Shown piece by piece: positions 16,647-25,076 of a DNA stretch of 47,187 nucleotides (the stretch's first letter is position 1; each line of letters starts with the position of its first letter). Source of the stretch: Terriglobia bacterium (GTDB taxonomy: Bacteria > Acidobacteriota > Terriglobia > Bryobacterales > Bryobacteraceae); the NCBI GenBank assembly GCA_003175985.1, contig PSRJ01000345.1, positions 1-47,187 of the forward strand, written 5' to 3'. Below the pieces are notes generated by a model that saw only the letters and a program-made list of their open reading frames with translations, searched no databases and had not been told where the DNA came from. Made by a program: the position numbers and the translations under genes.

Positions 16647-18509
16647 ATGAGACCTTCCGGTCTGCGCCACGAAATCGAGGAGTTATTAGCGGGAGGCCAT
16701 TGGCATAAAGCCGCGGCACGCCTCCGGGTTCTGTGGGAGAGTGAAGGCGGCGTTCCACTGGCCGGGTACGTCGTCTCGGCATTCCGTAAAATTGCTCCGC
16801 ATATCGATCTGAAGCCCCACCGCTGCGCAATTCTGCGTTCCTTTACGGTCGAACCCATAGTTCCCGTACTCAAGGCTTGCGCGCTTACCTCGGGAATCGA
16901 TCTGGAAGTGCATGCCGGTGAGTTTAACGCCTACGCGCAGGAGTTACTGGATGCCGGGAGTCCTCTGTACGCCTTTCAACCGGACACGGTGATTCTTGCG
17001 GTCCAAACGCGGGATATCGCTCCCGAATTATGGCGGAACGCCGCGTCTGCTGAAGTGATAAATCGAGTGACAAGTCAGTTCACCGGTTGGATACAGGCTT
17101 TTCGGCGATCTTCGGCAGCCAACCTGATCGTCCATTCGCTAGAGACGCCGGCCGCTTTCAGCCAGGGTGTGTATGACAGCCAGTTGGAGGAAAACCAGGC
17201 TTCTGCCATCCACCAGGTAAATCGCAATTTGCGGAAGCTGGCACGGGCGGAACGCGGCATTTACGTACTTGACTACGATGCGCTTGTTGCGCGTTATGGG
17301 CGGGAGCAATGGGGAGATGAGCGGAAATGGCTGACCGTGCGTCTGCCCATCGCCGCGCCTCACCTGGCGCACATGGCGAGTGGATGGATGCGCTTTCTGG
17401 CGCCGCTCGCCGGCAGAATCGCGAAGGCTGTAGCGGTGGATCTGGACAATACCTTATGGGGCGGCATTATCGGCGAGGACGGAATGGCCGGTATCCGGAT
17501 TGGTTCTGAATATCCTGGGGCCGCATTCCTCGCGTTGCAGCACGCCCTGCTCGATCTTTCGCGGCGCGGAATTCTGCTGGCAGTCTGCAGTAAGAATAAT
17601 CCGCAGGATGCGATGGAGGCGTTGCGGGATCACCCCGGAATGCTGTTACGCCCCGAACATTTCGCCGCGCTGCGCATCAATTGGAACGATAAGACTCGGA
17701 ATCTCCGAGAGATTGCGGAAGAGCTGAATATAGGGCTGGATGCCGTGGCGTTCCTCGATGACAATCCCGTAGAGCGGCAGCAGGTACGAGAACAGGCGCC
17801 GGAAGTGATGGTGGTGGAACTGCCGCCCGATCCCATGCAGTACGCCCAAGCGGTGCGCGACTACACGGCGTTCGAGCGCTTGACTCTTTCCGAAGAGGAC
17901 CGGGAGCGCGGCAAATATTACGCCGCCGAGCGGCAACGCGCGGAACTCGAGCAGAGTGTTTCGACCCGCGAGGATTTCTACCGCTCGCTCGACCAGGAAG
18001 CCGAGATCATGCCGGTTAACGCGCTCACCCTGGGGCGGGTGGCGCAACTCACACAGAAGACCAATCAGTTCAATGTCACCACGAAGCGCTACACCGAACA
18101 GCAGATCGGGGAGTTGATGCGGTGTCCCGGATGGAGGGTGCTCTCGATCAAGGTACGCGACCGGTACGCGGACAATGGGCTGGTTGGCGTGGCCATCGTG
18201 CACCACCGCGGCGAAATCAGCGAAATCGATACCTTTCTGTTAAGCTGCCGCGTGATTGGCCGGACCGTAGAGACCGCTTTGCTGGCCTGGCTGGCGGAAG
18301 AAGCGCGCGCCCTTGGCGGCAAGCGATTGCAGGGCTGGTTCATTCCCACCAAAAAAAATGCGCCCGCCCGGGATTTCTACCGTGAACATGGATTTGCACT
18401 GCGCTCCGAGACCCCCACGGGCCAACTCTGGGAATTGGAGCTGGAAGGGGCGGCACTGCGGTGTCCCGAATGGGTTCGGTTGCTGGCGGCCGTCGCGGAG
18501 AATGCATGA
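16647..18509 (+). CDS. fkbH: FkbH-like HAD-family acyl-ACP loading protein
   Basis: This 620-aa protein has the three-part FkbH layout. An SGNH-like N-terminal region covers about residues 50-240. A HAD phosphatase domain carries AVDLDNTLWGG near residues 262-271, AVCSKNNPQDAM near 313 and AFLDDNPVERQQV near 369. A GNAT-like C-terminal domain covers about 430-600, including FNVTTKRYTEQQI and NGLVGVAIVHH. Characterised FkbH proteins take D-1,3-bisphosphoglycerate, remove a phosphate and load the glyceryl group as a thioester on an acyl carrier protein, which supplies unusual polyketide extender or tetronate units. Here the ACP gene follows with a 4-base ATGA overlap, and an acyltransferase-like gene follows directly, but no polyketide synthase is in the window. 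A glyceryl or related acyl decoration of the glycan is the likely role; this is inference. Confidence 0.88.
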   Translation: MRPSGLRHEIEELLAGGHWHKAAARLRVLWESEGGVPLAGYVVSAFRKIAPHIDLKPHRCAILRSFTVEPIVPVLKACALTSGIDLEVHAGEFNAYAQELLDAGSPLYAFQPDTVILAVQTRDIAPELWRNAASAEVINRVTSQFTGWIQAFRRSSAANLIVHSLETPAAFSQGVYDSQLEENQASAIHQVNRNLRKLARAERGIYVLDYDALVARYGREQWGDERKWLTVRLPIAAPHLAHMASGWMRFLAPLAGRIAKAVAVDLDNTLWGGIIGEDGMAGIRIGSEYPGAAFLALQHALLDLSRRGILLAVCSKNNPQDAMEALRDHPGMLLRPEHFAALRINWNDKTRNLREIAEELNIGLDAVAFLDDNPVERQQVREQAPEVMVVELPPDPMQYAQAVRDYTAFERLTLSEEDRERGKYYAAERQRAELEQSVSTREDFYRSLDQEAEIMPVNALTLGRVAQLTQKTNQFNVTTKRYTEQQIGELMRCPGWRVLSIKVRDRYADNGLVGVAIVHHRGEISEIDTFLLSCRVIGRTVETALLAWLAEEARALGGKRLQGWFIPTKKNAPARDFYREHGFALRSETPTGQLWELELEGAALRCPEWVRLLAAVAENA

Positions 18510-18745
18510 GTCCGGAAATATTCAATGAAGTGTGCGGCATCGCCGCCGATGTGTTCGCCGTTGACTCGAAAACGTTGCATTCCGGTTCTTCACCCGAGCA
18601 GGTCGAGGCGTGGGATTCCGTGCAGCATCTCAACCTCGTGCTGGCCCTGGAAGGCCGGTATGGCATCCAGTTCGAGCCGGAAGAGATGGAGGGCATGAAG
18701 AACCTGGGCCAGATTGCTACGCTGGTGAGTACGAAAATCGCCTAG
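18506..18745 (+). CDS. Acyl carrier protein, 79 aa
   Basis: This small acidic protein has the carrier-protein signature EAWDSVQHLNLVLALE, with Ser38 as the predicted site of 4'-phosphopantetheine attachment. The helix pattern around it and the length (79 residues) are normal for stand-alone ACPs. The frame is open further upstream, but the ATG at 18506 overlaps the stop of the FkbH gene as ATGA, and the carrier fold begins right after it. It would accept the acyl group loaded by the FkbH-like protein and hand it to the product of the next gene, which begins at the base after the ACP stop codon. Confidence 0.88.
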   Translation: MSPEIFNEVCGIAADVFAVDSKTLHSGSSPEQVEAWDSVQHLNLVLALEGRYGIQFEPEEMEGMKNLGQIATLVSTKIA

Positions 18746-19813
18746 ATGGCAATCGAGATCCGGCCCTTCTCCGCCGAGTGGCGGGCCGCGCTGCGGGAAT
18801 TCAATGGCCGCCTGGACGCCGCCGGGGTCTTTGCCGGAATGCGTTTGCCTGAAGACGTCCAGGCGGAGATGCTGCCCGGCTCCCAACTGTATATTGCGGT
18901 GGAAGAGGGCGCTGTGCGCGCGGGTTTCGTTTTGCGGCCGCAGCAGTTCTCAATTCGCGGCGCAGTGCACCGCGTAACTCACTACCGGTTGCCCTTATCC
19001 GAAGGCTTGATCCAAAAGCGATATGCCACCCTGGCGCCCATGATGCTCCGGAGCGCCATAAAGGTGGAGCCGTTACTCTACGCATTGGGAATGGGCGGCC
19101 GGCAGCAGCCGCTGCCGCGCATGCTCGAAGCCATGGGCTGGAGCGTTACTTCGGTCCCGTTCTTTTTCCGCGTGGTGCATCCGGCCCGATTTTTGCGCGG
19201 TATCCGCGCCGCACGGAGCAGCCCCTGGCGTGCCGCCGCGATGGATCTAGCCGCCTGGACGGGAGCGGGGTGGATGGCACTCAAAACGTGGCAGGCCATG
19301 CACACACAGCACCTGCCCGAGCCGGCACGGTCCAAGGAGGTAGAGGAGTTCAGCGCGTGGGCGGACGGGATTTGGGAAGCTACTCACCGGTCATATGGCA
19401 TGACTGCGGTCCGCGATTCCGCGACGCTGGGCCGGCTGTACCCGTCGTCCCATCCGCGGTTTAACAGGCTGCAGGCCGGCGCGGGATGGGCGGTGATTCT
19501 CGATACGGCGATGCATGACGACCCATACTTCGGAAATCTGCGGGTGGGTACGATCGCCGATTGCCTGGCGAGCCTGGATGACGCGCGCACGGTGATTCAT
19601 GCAGCGCGAGTCGAACTGGAGCACCGGGGGGTGGACTTGATCATTTCCAACCAGGGCCATATCGCCTGGCAGAGTGCACTGCGAGCCGATGGCTTCCTCG
19701 AAGGCCCGTCGAATTTCCTGCTGGGAGCTTCCCCCGCCCTGGCGAAACTGGCCGGCCCGATCTCCGAGGCACACATCAATCGCGGCGATGGCGACGGGCC
19801 GGTCCATTTGTAG
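18746..19813 (+). CDS. GNAT-like acyltransferase linked to FkbH and ACP
   Basis: This 355-aa protein starts at the base after the ACP stop codon. The N-terminal part (IEIRPFSAEWRAALREFNGR, then LYIAVEEGAVRAGFVLRPQQ) resembles the beta-strand core of GNAT acyltransferases. LLYALGMGGRQQPLPRMLEA and VPFFFRVVHPARFLR mark the middle. A second half with FGNLRVGTIADCLAS and LIISNQGHIAWQSALRADGF looks like another GNAT-like fold, as in FemAB-like double-domain enzymes. A distant relative with the same general layout is encoded at 42748-43785. Its place in the operon suggests that it transfers the ACP-bound acyl group to a sugar, but the donor and acceptor are not shown by sequence. Confidence in the fold is moderate; in the role, lower. 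Confidence 0.65.
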   Translation: MAIEIRPFSAEWRAALREFNGRLDAAGVFAGMRLPEDVQAEMLPGSQLYIAVEEGAVRAGFVLRPQQFSIRGAVHRVTHYRLPLSEGLIQKRYATLAPMMLRSAIKVEPLLYALGMGGRQQPLPRMLEAMGWSVTSVPFFFRVVHPARFLRGIRAARSSPWRAAAMDLAAWTGAGWMALKTWQAMHTQHLPEPARSKEVEEFSAWADGIWEATHRSYGMTAVRDSATLGRLYPSSHPRFNRLQAGAGWAVILDTAMHDDPYFGNLRVGTIADCLASLDDARTVIHAARVELEHRGVDLIISNQGHIAWQSALRADGFLEGPSNFLLGASPALAKLAGPISEAHINRGDGDGPVHL

Positions 19814-19816
19814 ACT

Positions 19817-19945
19817 TAGCCGAAGTTCGCCACCAACGGTGGGAAAGGCCGCTCCCTCACGGTCGCGGCTCGGCAACCTCCTGAAAATGCGAAAGCCCTT
19901 TCCGAGCCGCGACTGGCAAGGAGTGGTCCTGACGAACTTCGGTTA
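19817..19945. repeat. Nested inverted repeat between convergent genes
   Basis: Two sets of arms are nested. The outer pair is 19817-19829 and 19933-19945 (12 of 13 pairs; core CCGAAGTTCG/CGAACTTCGG). The inner pair is 19862-19873 and 19902-19913 (GTCGCGGCTCGG/CCGAGCCGCGAC, perfect 12). A small hairpin CCACC-AAC-GGTGG lies at 19830-19842 inside the left part. The element fills almost the whole gap between the stops of the acyltransferase and wecB genes. It could be a non-autonomous palindromic mobile repeat, a bidirectional terminator, or both. No target-site duplication is obvious. Confidence 0.8.
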
Positions 19946-19953
19946 GGTTGGCT

Positions 19954-21090
19954 TCAAGCCGAAAAGTACTCCGCTAAAATTTCCCCGATCCGCCGGCACG
20001 CCTGGCCATCGCCGTATGGATTATGAATGCGTGTCATGCGGGTATATTCCTCCGCGTCATCCAGCAATCGCACGCTCTCCGCCACGATGCGCTCTTCATC
20101 GGTACCTACCAGTTTCACCGTGCCGGCTTCTACAGCCTCGGGGCGCTCCGTCTTCTCGCGTAACACCAGAACCGGTTTGCCGAGAGAGGGCGCTTCTTCC
20201 TGAATGCCGCCCGAATCGGTGATGATCAACGCGGCGCGCCGCATCAGATCGACGAATGGAACATATGACAGCGGCTCGATCAGATGGATATTCGGCCGCC
20301 CGCCCAACAGTTCATGCGCCGGCCCGAGCACATTAGGGTTGCGGTGGACGGGGTACACGAGTTCGACATCGGGCCGCGCGGCAATCCGGGCCAGCGCGTG
20401 CATTTCGCGGATAAACCCATCGCCGAAGTTCTCTCTTCGGTGGCTGGTGACCACAATCAACCGCCGCGCACGATCGAGCATCGGCCACTCAGCCGCCGGG
20501 AGCGCGCCGGTCTCCAGGGCATCGCGCACATACAGGACCGCATCGATGCCGGTATTGCCGGTGATGTGAACCCGTTCCTTCGGCACACCTTCCGACAGGA
20601 GGTTTTTTCCGGACCCCGCGGTTGGGGCGAAATGCAAATCCGCTATGCGCCCGGTGAGCAGGCGATTCATCTCTTCGGGAAACGGCTGCGCCAGGTCGCC
20701 CGTCCGCAAACCGGCCTCGACATGTGCGACGGGAATGCGATGATAAAACGCCGCCAGTGCCCCGGCCAGCGTGGTGGTGGTGTCGCCCTGAACGATCACC
20801 ATGTTCGGGGATTCGGATGCCAGTACCGGTTCCAGCGCCTCCAGAATGCGTGCCGTGAGACCGGAGAGCGTCTGGCCGGGGCGCATCACATCGAGGTCGC
20901 AGTCGGGAACGATGCGAAACGCCTCCAGTACCTGGTCAAGCATGCCGCGATGTTGCGCCGTCACGCAAACGCGCACCGTGAAGCCATCGCGTGAGCGGAG
21001 TTCCCGAACCAGGGGGCACAATTTGATGGCTTCGGGGCGTGTACCGAAAACAAACAGCAGTCGTGCGGTCACCGCGGCGGAGCGAGCCAT
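19954..21090 (-). CDS. wecB: UDP-N-acetylglucosamine 2-epimerase (non-hydrolysing)
   Basis: This 378-aa enzyme has the family's hallmark motifs: [16 protein letters not shown] at the N-terminus, [71 protein letters not shown] and [11 protein letters not shown]. Length is normal for the family. It interconverts UDP-GlcNAc and UDP-ManNAc in the cytoplasm, suggesting ManNAc or a derived sugar in the polymer. No dehydrogenase of clear WecC type is nearby, although the nucleotide-sugar dehydrogenase at 30984 belongs to the same superfamily. It follows the GT-C gene by 52 bases and is the last gene of its operon. Its stop faces the nested inverted repeat. Confidence 0.95.
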   Translation of the reverse strand: MARSAAVTARLLFVFGTRPEAIKLCPLVRELRSRDGFTVRVCVTAQHRGMLDQVLEAFRIVPDCDLDVMRPGQTLSGLTARILEALEPVLASESPNMVIVQGDTTTTLAGALAAFYHRIPVAHVEAGLRTGDLAQPFPEEMNRLLTGRIADLHFAPTAGSGKNLLSEGVPKERVHITGNTGIDAVLYVRDALETGALPAAEWPMLDRARRLIVVTSHRRENFGDGFIREMHALARIAARPDVELVYPVHRNPNVLGPAHELLGGRPNIHLIEPLSYVPFVDLMRRAALIITDSGGIQEEAPSLGKPVLVLREKTERPEAVEAGTVKLVGTDEERIVAESVRLLDDAEEYTRMTRIHNPYGDGQACRRIGEILAEYFSA

Positions 21091-21142
21091 CTTTCCTTAC
21101 ACTAAACCGCACGGCAGGGGAGTGTCCAGGTAAGGCGGGCTT

Positions 21143-22654
21143 CTATTTTCTCAGCGAGACTTCGTAGACCGTTTCGTCGTCTCCCAGACTGCGCAAGGCG
21201 ATTGAGGCGCCATCGTCCTGAAGCTTGTTCAGAATCCATCCGAACACCTCGTATCGCCGATAGACCACCAGGAACCGCGAATGTCTGCTGGTAAATGTTG
21301 TGTAGTTCTCGACCTGAACCGGCGCGATCCGGGTGAGTTTCTGCGCAACCAGGTCGACGGAATCTGTCTCCGCATACTGCAGCGCCAGGGGCGGGTCCGC
21401 AACATAGTACAGGCGTGCCGCCAACTCCGGGGAAGCGTAGTAGCGGGTTTCCACAAATTCGTTTGGTCCGGACAGGACCACGGGCAAGCGATCCGGGCCG
21501 CTTTCCGGAGGCAGATGGAGAACGCGGGGGACCTCCGTTTTCCGCAACTGCAGCCCCGCGAGCCCCGCAAACTGGAGGCCGGCGACCACTACACAGAGCG
21601 CTGCCAAGGTCCGATCGTGGTAGAGCAAAAAGCCAACGCCCGCACAGAAGCCGGTCATTCCCACGATCGCGTAGCGCGGTACGAAAGCCCCGGTAACCAG
21701 TCCTGACAGCACATAAAGAACCGGGAGGGCCGTCACACCGGCGATCGCCACAAGCTCCGGCACTGCTGCGCGCGGCCATGGCTGCGGCTTTGCGAAACTG
21801 GCGCGGAACAGGACCGGACGCAGCAGCGCCACCACCAGCAGGCCGGCAGCCAGCGAAGCCGCCGGAGCCAGCATGGTTTCGTAATAGCCGTATGTGGCGC
21901 CAAGCAGTTTTGGCTTAAGCCAAAAGACACCGATCGACGCTTTGAGAGCGCGCATGACCGGATATTCGATTGCCAATGGGGCCAGTGCGAGCGCCAAAGC
22001 GCTCCACACTACCAGGTCCGGCCGGCCGTTCTGACGCCAGCGCATCAACTCTCCAATTCCTAGAGGAACCAGAACGAAAACGCCGTAGTAACTGATCGCG
22101 ACGGTAAACGTGGCGGCAGCCCATAGCAACAGGACAGTCCATCGGCGGCGCTGGTTTTCCGCCGCTGCCTGCCAGCAGAGCAGAGTTGCGGCCGCACCGC
22201 CAAGCAGTAGTCCGTAAGGCCGGGCATCGTGCGCATAGGCGGCGGTGCCCAGCAACAGGGGAAGAAACATGGCAAACAGGCCGCAGGCACGGTATGTCCG
22301 GCGGGAGACAAACGCGTACAGGCATAACGCTGCCGTCCATACCCCAATCATTCCCGGCAGGCGCAGACCTAACGGACTCCCGTTCGCGCCCGTCAGCCGG
22401 GTAACCAGAAAGAAAAGAGGTGTTTGTCCGTCTATACCCGTGCTGAGGGTCTTTAGCAGTTCACGGATACCCGGTATCCCCGCAATATAACGAGTGACGA
22501 TCTCATCGTTCCAAAGCGGCTTGGTGGAAGCTGTATGCCACGTCGCGGCCCAATATAGGGCCGAAAATCCGATCACCACCCAGCGGGCATGCGTTTCCAG
22601 AAACTCCGGGAAACCCGCGGTGCTTTCGCGCTCCGCCGCGATCGTCGCTAGCAC
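21143..22654 (-). CDS. Membrane glycosyltransferase, GT-C fold (GT39/ArnT-like)
   Basis: This 503-aa protein has about eleven hydrophobic segments. After the first helix comes TKPLWNDEIVTRYIAG, in which the acidic pair DE sits in the first extracytoplasmic loop as in GT-C enzymes. GIDGQTPLFFLVTRL and LGLRLPGMIGVW follow as in the PMT_2/GT39-like group. The C-terminal 120 residues are soluble. GT-C enzymes use polyprenyl-phosphate sugars and act on the periplasmic side. The start is GTG at 22654, 12 bases after the stop of the upstream methyltransferase gene. Donors could come from the DPM-like GT2 at 23833 or the UbiA-family protein at 34913. Confidence 0.82.
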   Translation of the reverse strand: MLATIAAERESTAGFPEFLETHARWVVIGFSALYWAATWHTASTKPLWNDEIVTRYIAGIPGIRELLKTLSTGIDGQTPLFFLVTRLTGANGSPLGLRLPGMIGVWTAALCLYAFVSRRTYRACGLFAMFLPLLLGTAAYAHDARPYGLLLGGAAATLLCWQAAAENQRRRWTVLLLWAAATFTVAISYYGVFVLVPLGIGELMRWRQNGRPDLVVWSALALALAPLAIEYPVMRALKASIGVFWLKPKLLGATYGYYETMLAPAASLAAGLLVVALLRPVLFRASFAKPQPWPRAAVPELVAIAGVTALPVLYVLSGLVTGAFVPRYAIVGMTGFCAGVGFLLYHDRTLAALCVVVAGLQFAGLAGLQLRKTEVPRVLHLPPESGPDRLPVVLSGPNEFVETRYYASPELAARLYYVADPPLALQYAETDSVDLVAQKLTRIAPVQVENYTTFTSRHSRFLVVYRRYEVFGWILNKLQDDGASIALRSLGDDETVYEVSLRK

Positions 22655-22666
22655 GATAAGACCCTG

Positions 22667-23440
22667 CTACCTGCTCTGGAGTTTCCGTGACAAGTTGAAG
22701 ACATGGTGTTTGACCACGGACATCCGGCTCACGGTGTGCTGCGGCAGGCGCGCCAGAATAGCCCGGCGCAAACGCCACGGAAATGGAGCCATCTCCGGAA
22801 TACGAGAGCCTGCGGGAAGTTCGGATTGTAAAATCTCCGCCGGCAGTTCATTCGAGCGATCTTCGCGAACATATAGCAGCGGATTGTACCGGTACCACGG
22901 CTCCACCTCGGTCCGGCCACGGATGGCCGGCCGCAGTGCGTCGAAAGCCCGGTAACCGCGCGCCGCGAACTGCTCGCGCCAAAAATGAATGGGGCGCTCA
23001 TTGACGTGGTGCTCGCCTCCTTGGCCGGGAGCGGCGGCAGAGAACAACACCCTGTCGCCGTGCGCCACGATATTGTCCAGGAAGACGTCTGCGAACCGCG
23101 CAGGGATGTGCTCCCCAACTTCCAGGCATTGCACGAGATCGAAGCGGCGGCCCAGAGAAAAGGGCTGCGAAAGATCCCGCGGCCGAAAGCATTCCACCGG
23201 GATCAACAGTGATGCCGGCTCTACATAACTACCGTCGATTCCGATTGCCTCACGCGCACCGCGGCGGAGCCATTCGGCGACCCAGACCCCGCTGCCGCAA
23301 CCGATATCCAAAATGCTGGAAATCGGAAACCACTGCTCGATGAGCGGCACGATCACGGCGGCTGACCGGCAAGCGCCCACATCGAGATAGCGGAAGAACG
23401 CGGGATCGTATGCGTAAGTAGTCACTCTTCGCGCCTTCAT
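22667..23440 (-). CDS. SAM-dependent methyltransferase, 257 aa
   Basis: Motif I is SILDIGCGSGVWVAEWLRRG, motif II EAIGIDGSYV, and FDLVQCLEVGEHIPARFADV supplies the motif II/III region. HVNERPIHFWREQFAARGYR is a common C-terminal element of methyltransferases in glycan loci. It opens the minus-strand operon methyltransferase, GT-C, wecB. Upstream is the 392-base gap with the small plus-strand frame. The acceptor could be a sugar of the glycan or a lipid-linked intermediate. The start ATG is clear. Confidence 0.87.
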   Translation of the reverse strand: MKARRVTTYAYDPAFFRYLDVGACRSAAVIVPLIEQWFPISSILDIGCGSGVWVAEWLRRGAREAIGIDGSYVEPASLLIPVECFRPRDLSQPFSLGRRFDLVQCLEVGEHIPARFADVFLDNIVAHGDRVLFSAAAPGQGGEHHVNERPIHFWREQFAARGYRAFDALRPAIRGRTEVEPWYRYNPLLYVREDRSNELPAEILQSELPAGSRIPEMAPFPWRLRRAILARLPQHTVSRMSVVKHHVFNLSRKLQSR

Positions 23441-23832
23441 GCGACGACAGGGCCGGCGTCATCGCAGGGTTCACCAGAATTGTATATTGGCTCCATTGCG
23501 CGATATTGTTCGCGGGCCAACCCTTTGGTGTGTCCTTTCGCCGCCGCTGTTCACTTCCTGTGCGATTAGCCACACCACTGGTGCCGTTCAGCCGGCGGTT
23601 CCGTTCAAAACCCTCTGCTTCACGGTGAACATTGGCAGGCGCCATGCATTGTGGACTGTGAAGGGAAATACCGGGAATGACACCTTGGATCTTTGGAGTT
23701 GCGCTGCTACTGGTCTTTGTTGCGGTAGTGCCTTATCTGCTGCTCCGGCCGAGATCGGAGCGCCGCGTCCGGCACCCTCGGGTGGACAAGACCGGAACCT
23801 GAAGGCGGTTTGGGCGAAAGCGCTCGCGTGGC
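23441..23832. other. Wide intergenic region containing one small frame
   Basis: This is the widest gap inside the glycan locus. The left end must hold the promoter of the minus-strand methyltransferase operon; TACAAT-like bases read on the minus strand at 23479-23484 are a weak candidate. A perfect palindrome TTCAC-G-GTGAA lies at 23619-23629. The possible 41-codon gene at 23677-23802 follows. The remaining 30 bases lead into the 3' end of the GT2 gene. Confidence 0.5.
23677..23802 (+). CDS. Possible small single-pass membrane protein, 41 aa
   Basis: ATG at 23677 opens a 41-codon frame ending with TGA at 23800-23802. The product begins MTPWIFGVALLLVFVAVVPY, followed by a strongly basic tail (RPRSERRVRHPR). 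This is one transmembrane helix with a positively charged C-terminus, N-out/C-in by the positive-inside rule. AAGGGA at 23661-23666 lies 10 bases before the start and is a fair Shine-Dalgarno. The frame is the only plus-strand coding candidate between two minus-strand operons. It is not recognised as a known family. Small membrane proteins of this type can regulate membrane enzymes, but no function is claimed. Confidence 0.45.
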   Translation: MTPWIFGVALLLVFVAVVPYLLLRPRSERRVRHPRVDKTGT

Positions 23833-25062
23833 TTACACCGGCACTCTGCGAGCCGCCAGGCCCGCGCGTTCCGGCGTCTGCTGATCGTGCAGATACTTCA
23901 CGCGTTCCGCTACTAGCGAGAGCACATACTCGATTCCGCGGGTCACCGAGAGGACCACGGCCGCCGAAAAACAGAAGGTCATTACCACATACCGCGACCA
24001 GTGCTCGTAAGTAGCCCCGGTGCTTAACCAGCGCAGCACGCTCGCCATCACAAGCAATCCGCCGATCACTGCCAGCCCCGCCGGCCAAGCCCAAAACCAG
24101 CGGCTACGGAACAGGCGGTTGGTCAACTTGCGCTCCCTGCCGGCAATCTCCCCGGTCAGCGCGATGGAAACCATACGATCGGTCAGATAACTCGCCGCGA
24201 ACAGAAGGCAGGCGGTAATTCCGAACAGATCGCTTACCAGGAACCGGTAAATCATCCATTCCGCGACCGTGCGGGTTTCCAGATAGTACAGAATGGGGCT
24301 GATCATCAGGCCTGCGGCCGCCAAAAACATCACTGCCGCCATCATTCCCAGCGGACGCGCCGGCCGGTAGAGAAACGCCGCCTGCAAAATCACCTTCAGG
24401 AATCGCAACCCATCCTTGGCCACGCGCAACTTCGATTCCCCGGCCCGCTCATGATACGGCATGTCGATCTCGACAATGCGGATCGTGTCGCTGAGCATGG
24501 CGCGGGCGCTCATGGCCGGTGTGAAATGCAGTCCGTCGGGAAGCGGAAACAGCCGGTCCAGGCTGCTCTTGCGCACCACACGCATGCCGCTCGCGGTATC
24601 GCGCACACGCGAGGAGGAGAAGATGCTCAGAATCGTGGCGAATATCAGGTTGCCCACTCGCCGGATTCGCGGCATCTGGCTGTTGCGGTTCAGCCGGCAG
24701 CCCAGTACGACATCGGCGCCGTCTTCCAGCGCGCGTTCGCAGAGTGGGGCAAAGAATTTGGGATCGCAGGTGCCGTCCGCATCCAGAAAGCCCAGCAGGT
24801 CCGCGTCGGATTGACGCCAGGCTTCCTTGATGGCTGCGCCATAACCGCGATTCTCGGGAAAGACAATCAGCTTGATCCGGTCCGTGTAGCGGCTGGCTAA
24901 TTCAACCGTGCGATCCGTTGAACCATCGCTCACCACCGTGATTTCGACTTCTTCGACGGGGGAGTACCTGCGGATATAGTCGCGCGCCTCGAGCGAGCGC
25001 TGGATGATGCTCTCGATACTGTCCTCTTCATTCAGCGCCGGAATGGCAATCAGCAGCTTCAT
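23833..25062 (-). CDS. DPM-like GT2 (polyprenyl-phosphate sugar synthase type)
   Basis: This 409-aa protein starts MKLLIAIPALNEEDSIESII. The catalytic GT-A domain has EITVVSDGSTDRTVELA, GYGAAIKEAW, LLGFLDADGTCDP (DxD), GADVVLGCR and VRDTASGMRVVRKSSL. Four or more transmembrane helices follow from about residue 235. The layout matches enzymes that transfer a sugar from a nucleotide donor to undecaprenyl phosphate to make donors for GT-C enzymes. The frame continues open for 224 codons upstream, but that part lies opposite galE and is not protein-like; the ATG at 25062, 14 bases after the galE stop, is the true start. Three GT-C enzymes in the window could use its product. Confidence 0.87.
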   Translation of the reverse strand: MKLLIAIPALNEEDSIESIIQRSLEARDYIRRYSPVEEVEITVVSDGSTDRTVELASRYTDRIKLIVFPENRGYGAAIKEAWRQSDADLLGFLDADGTCDPKFFAPLCERALEDGADVVLGCRLNRNSQMPRIRRVGNLIFATILSIFSSSRVRDTASGMRVVRKSSLDRLFPLPDGLHFTPAMSARAMLSDTIRIVEIDMPYHERAGESKLRVAKDGLRFLKVILQAAFLYRPARPLGMMAAVMFLAAAGLMISPILYYLETRTVAEWMIYRFLVSDLFGITACLLFAASYLTDRMVSIALTGEIAGRERKLTNRLFRSRWFWAWPAGLAVIGGLLVMASVLRWLSTGATYEHWSRYVVMTFCFSAAVVLSVTRGIEYVLSLVAERVKYLHDQQTPERAGLAARRVPV

Positions 25063-25076
25063 GGCGGCAACCTGCC

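Noticed and set aside
16647..18745. Part of a polyketide or non-ribosomal peptide cluster
   Set aside because: FkbH and ACP suggested this at first, but no ketosynthase, acyltransferase, adenylation or condensation domain is present in the window; all neighbours are glycan genes.
23439..24014. 191-codon plus-strand frame across the gap after the methyltransferase
   Set aside because: It runs antisense into the DPM-like GT2 gene, and its product looks random; the 41-codon frame in this gap has a better start and a transmembrane helix.
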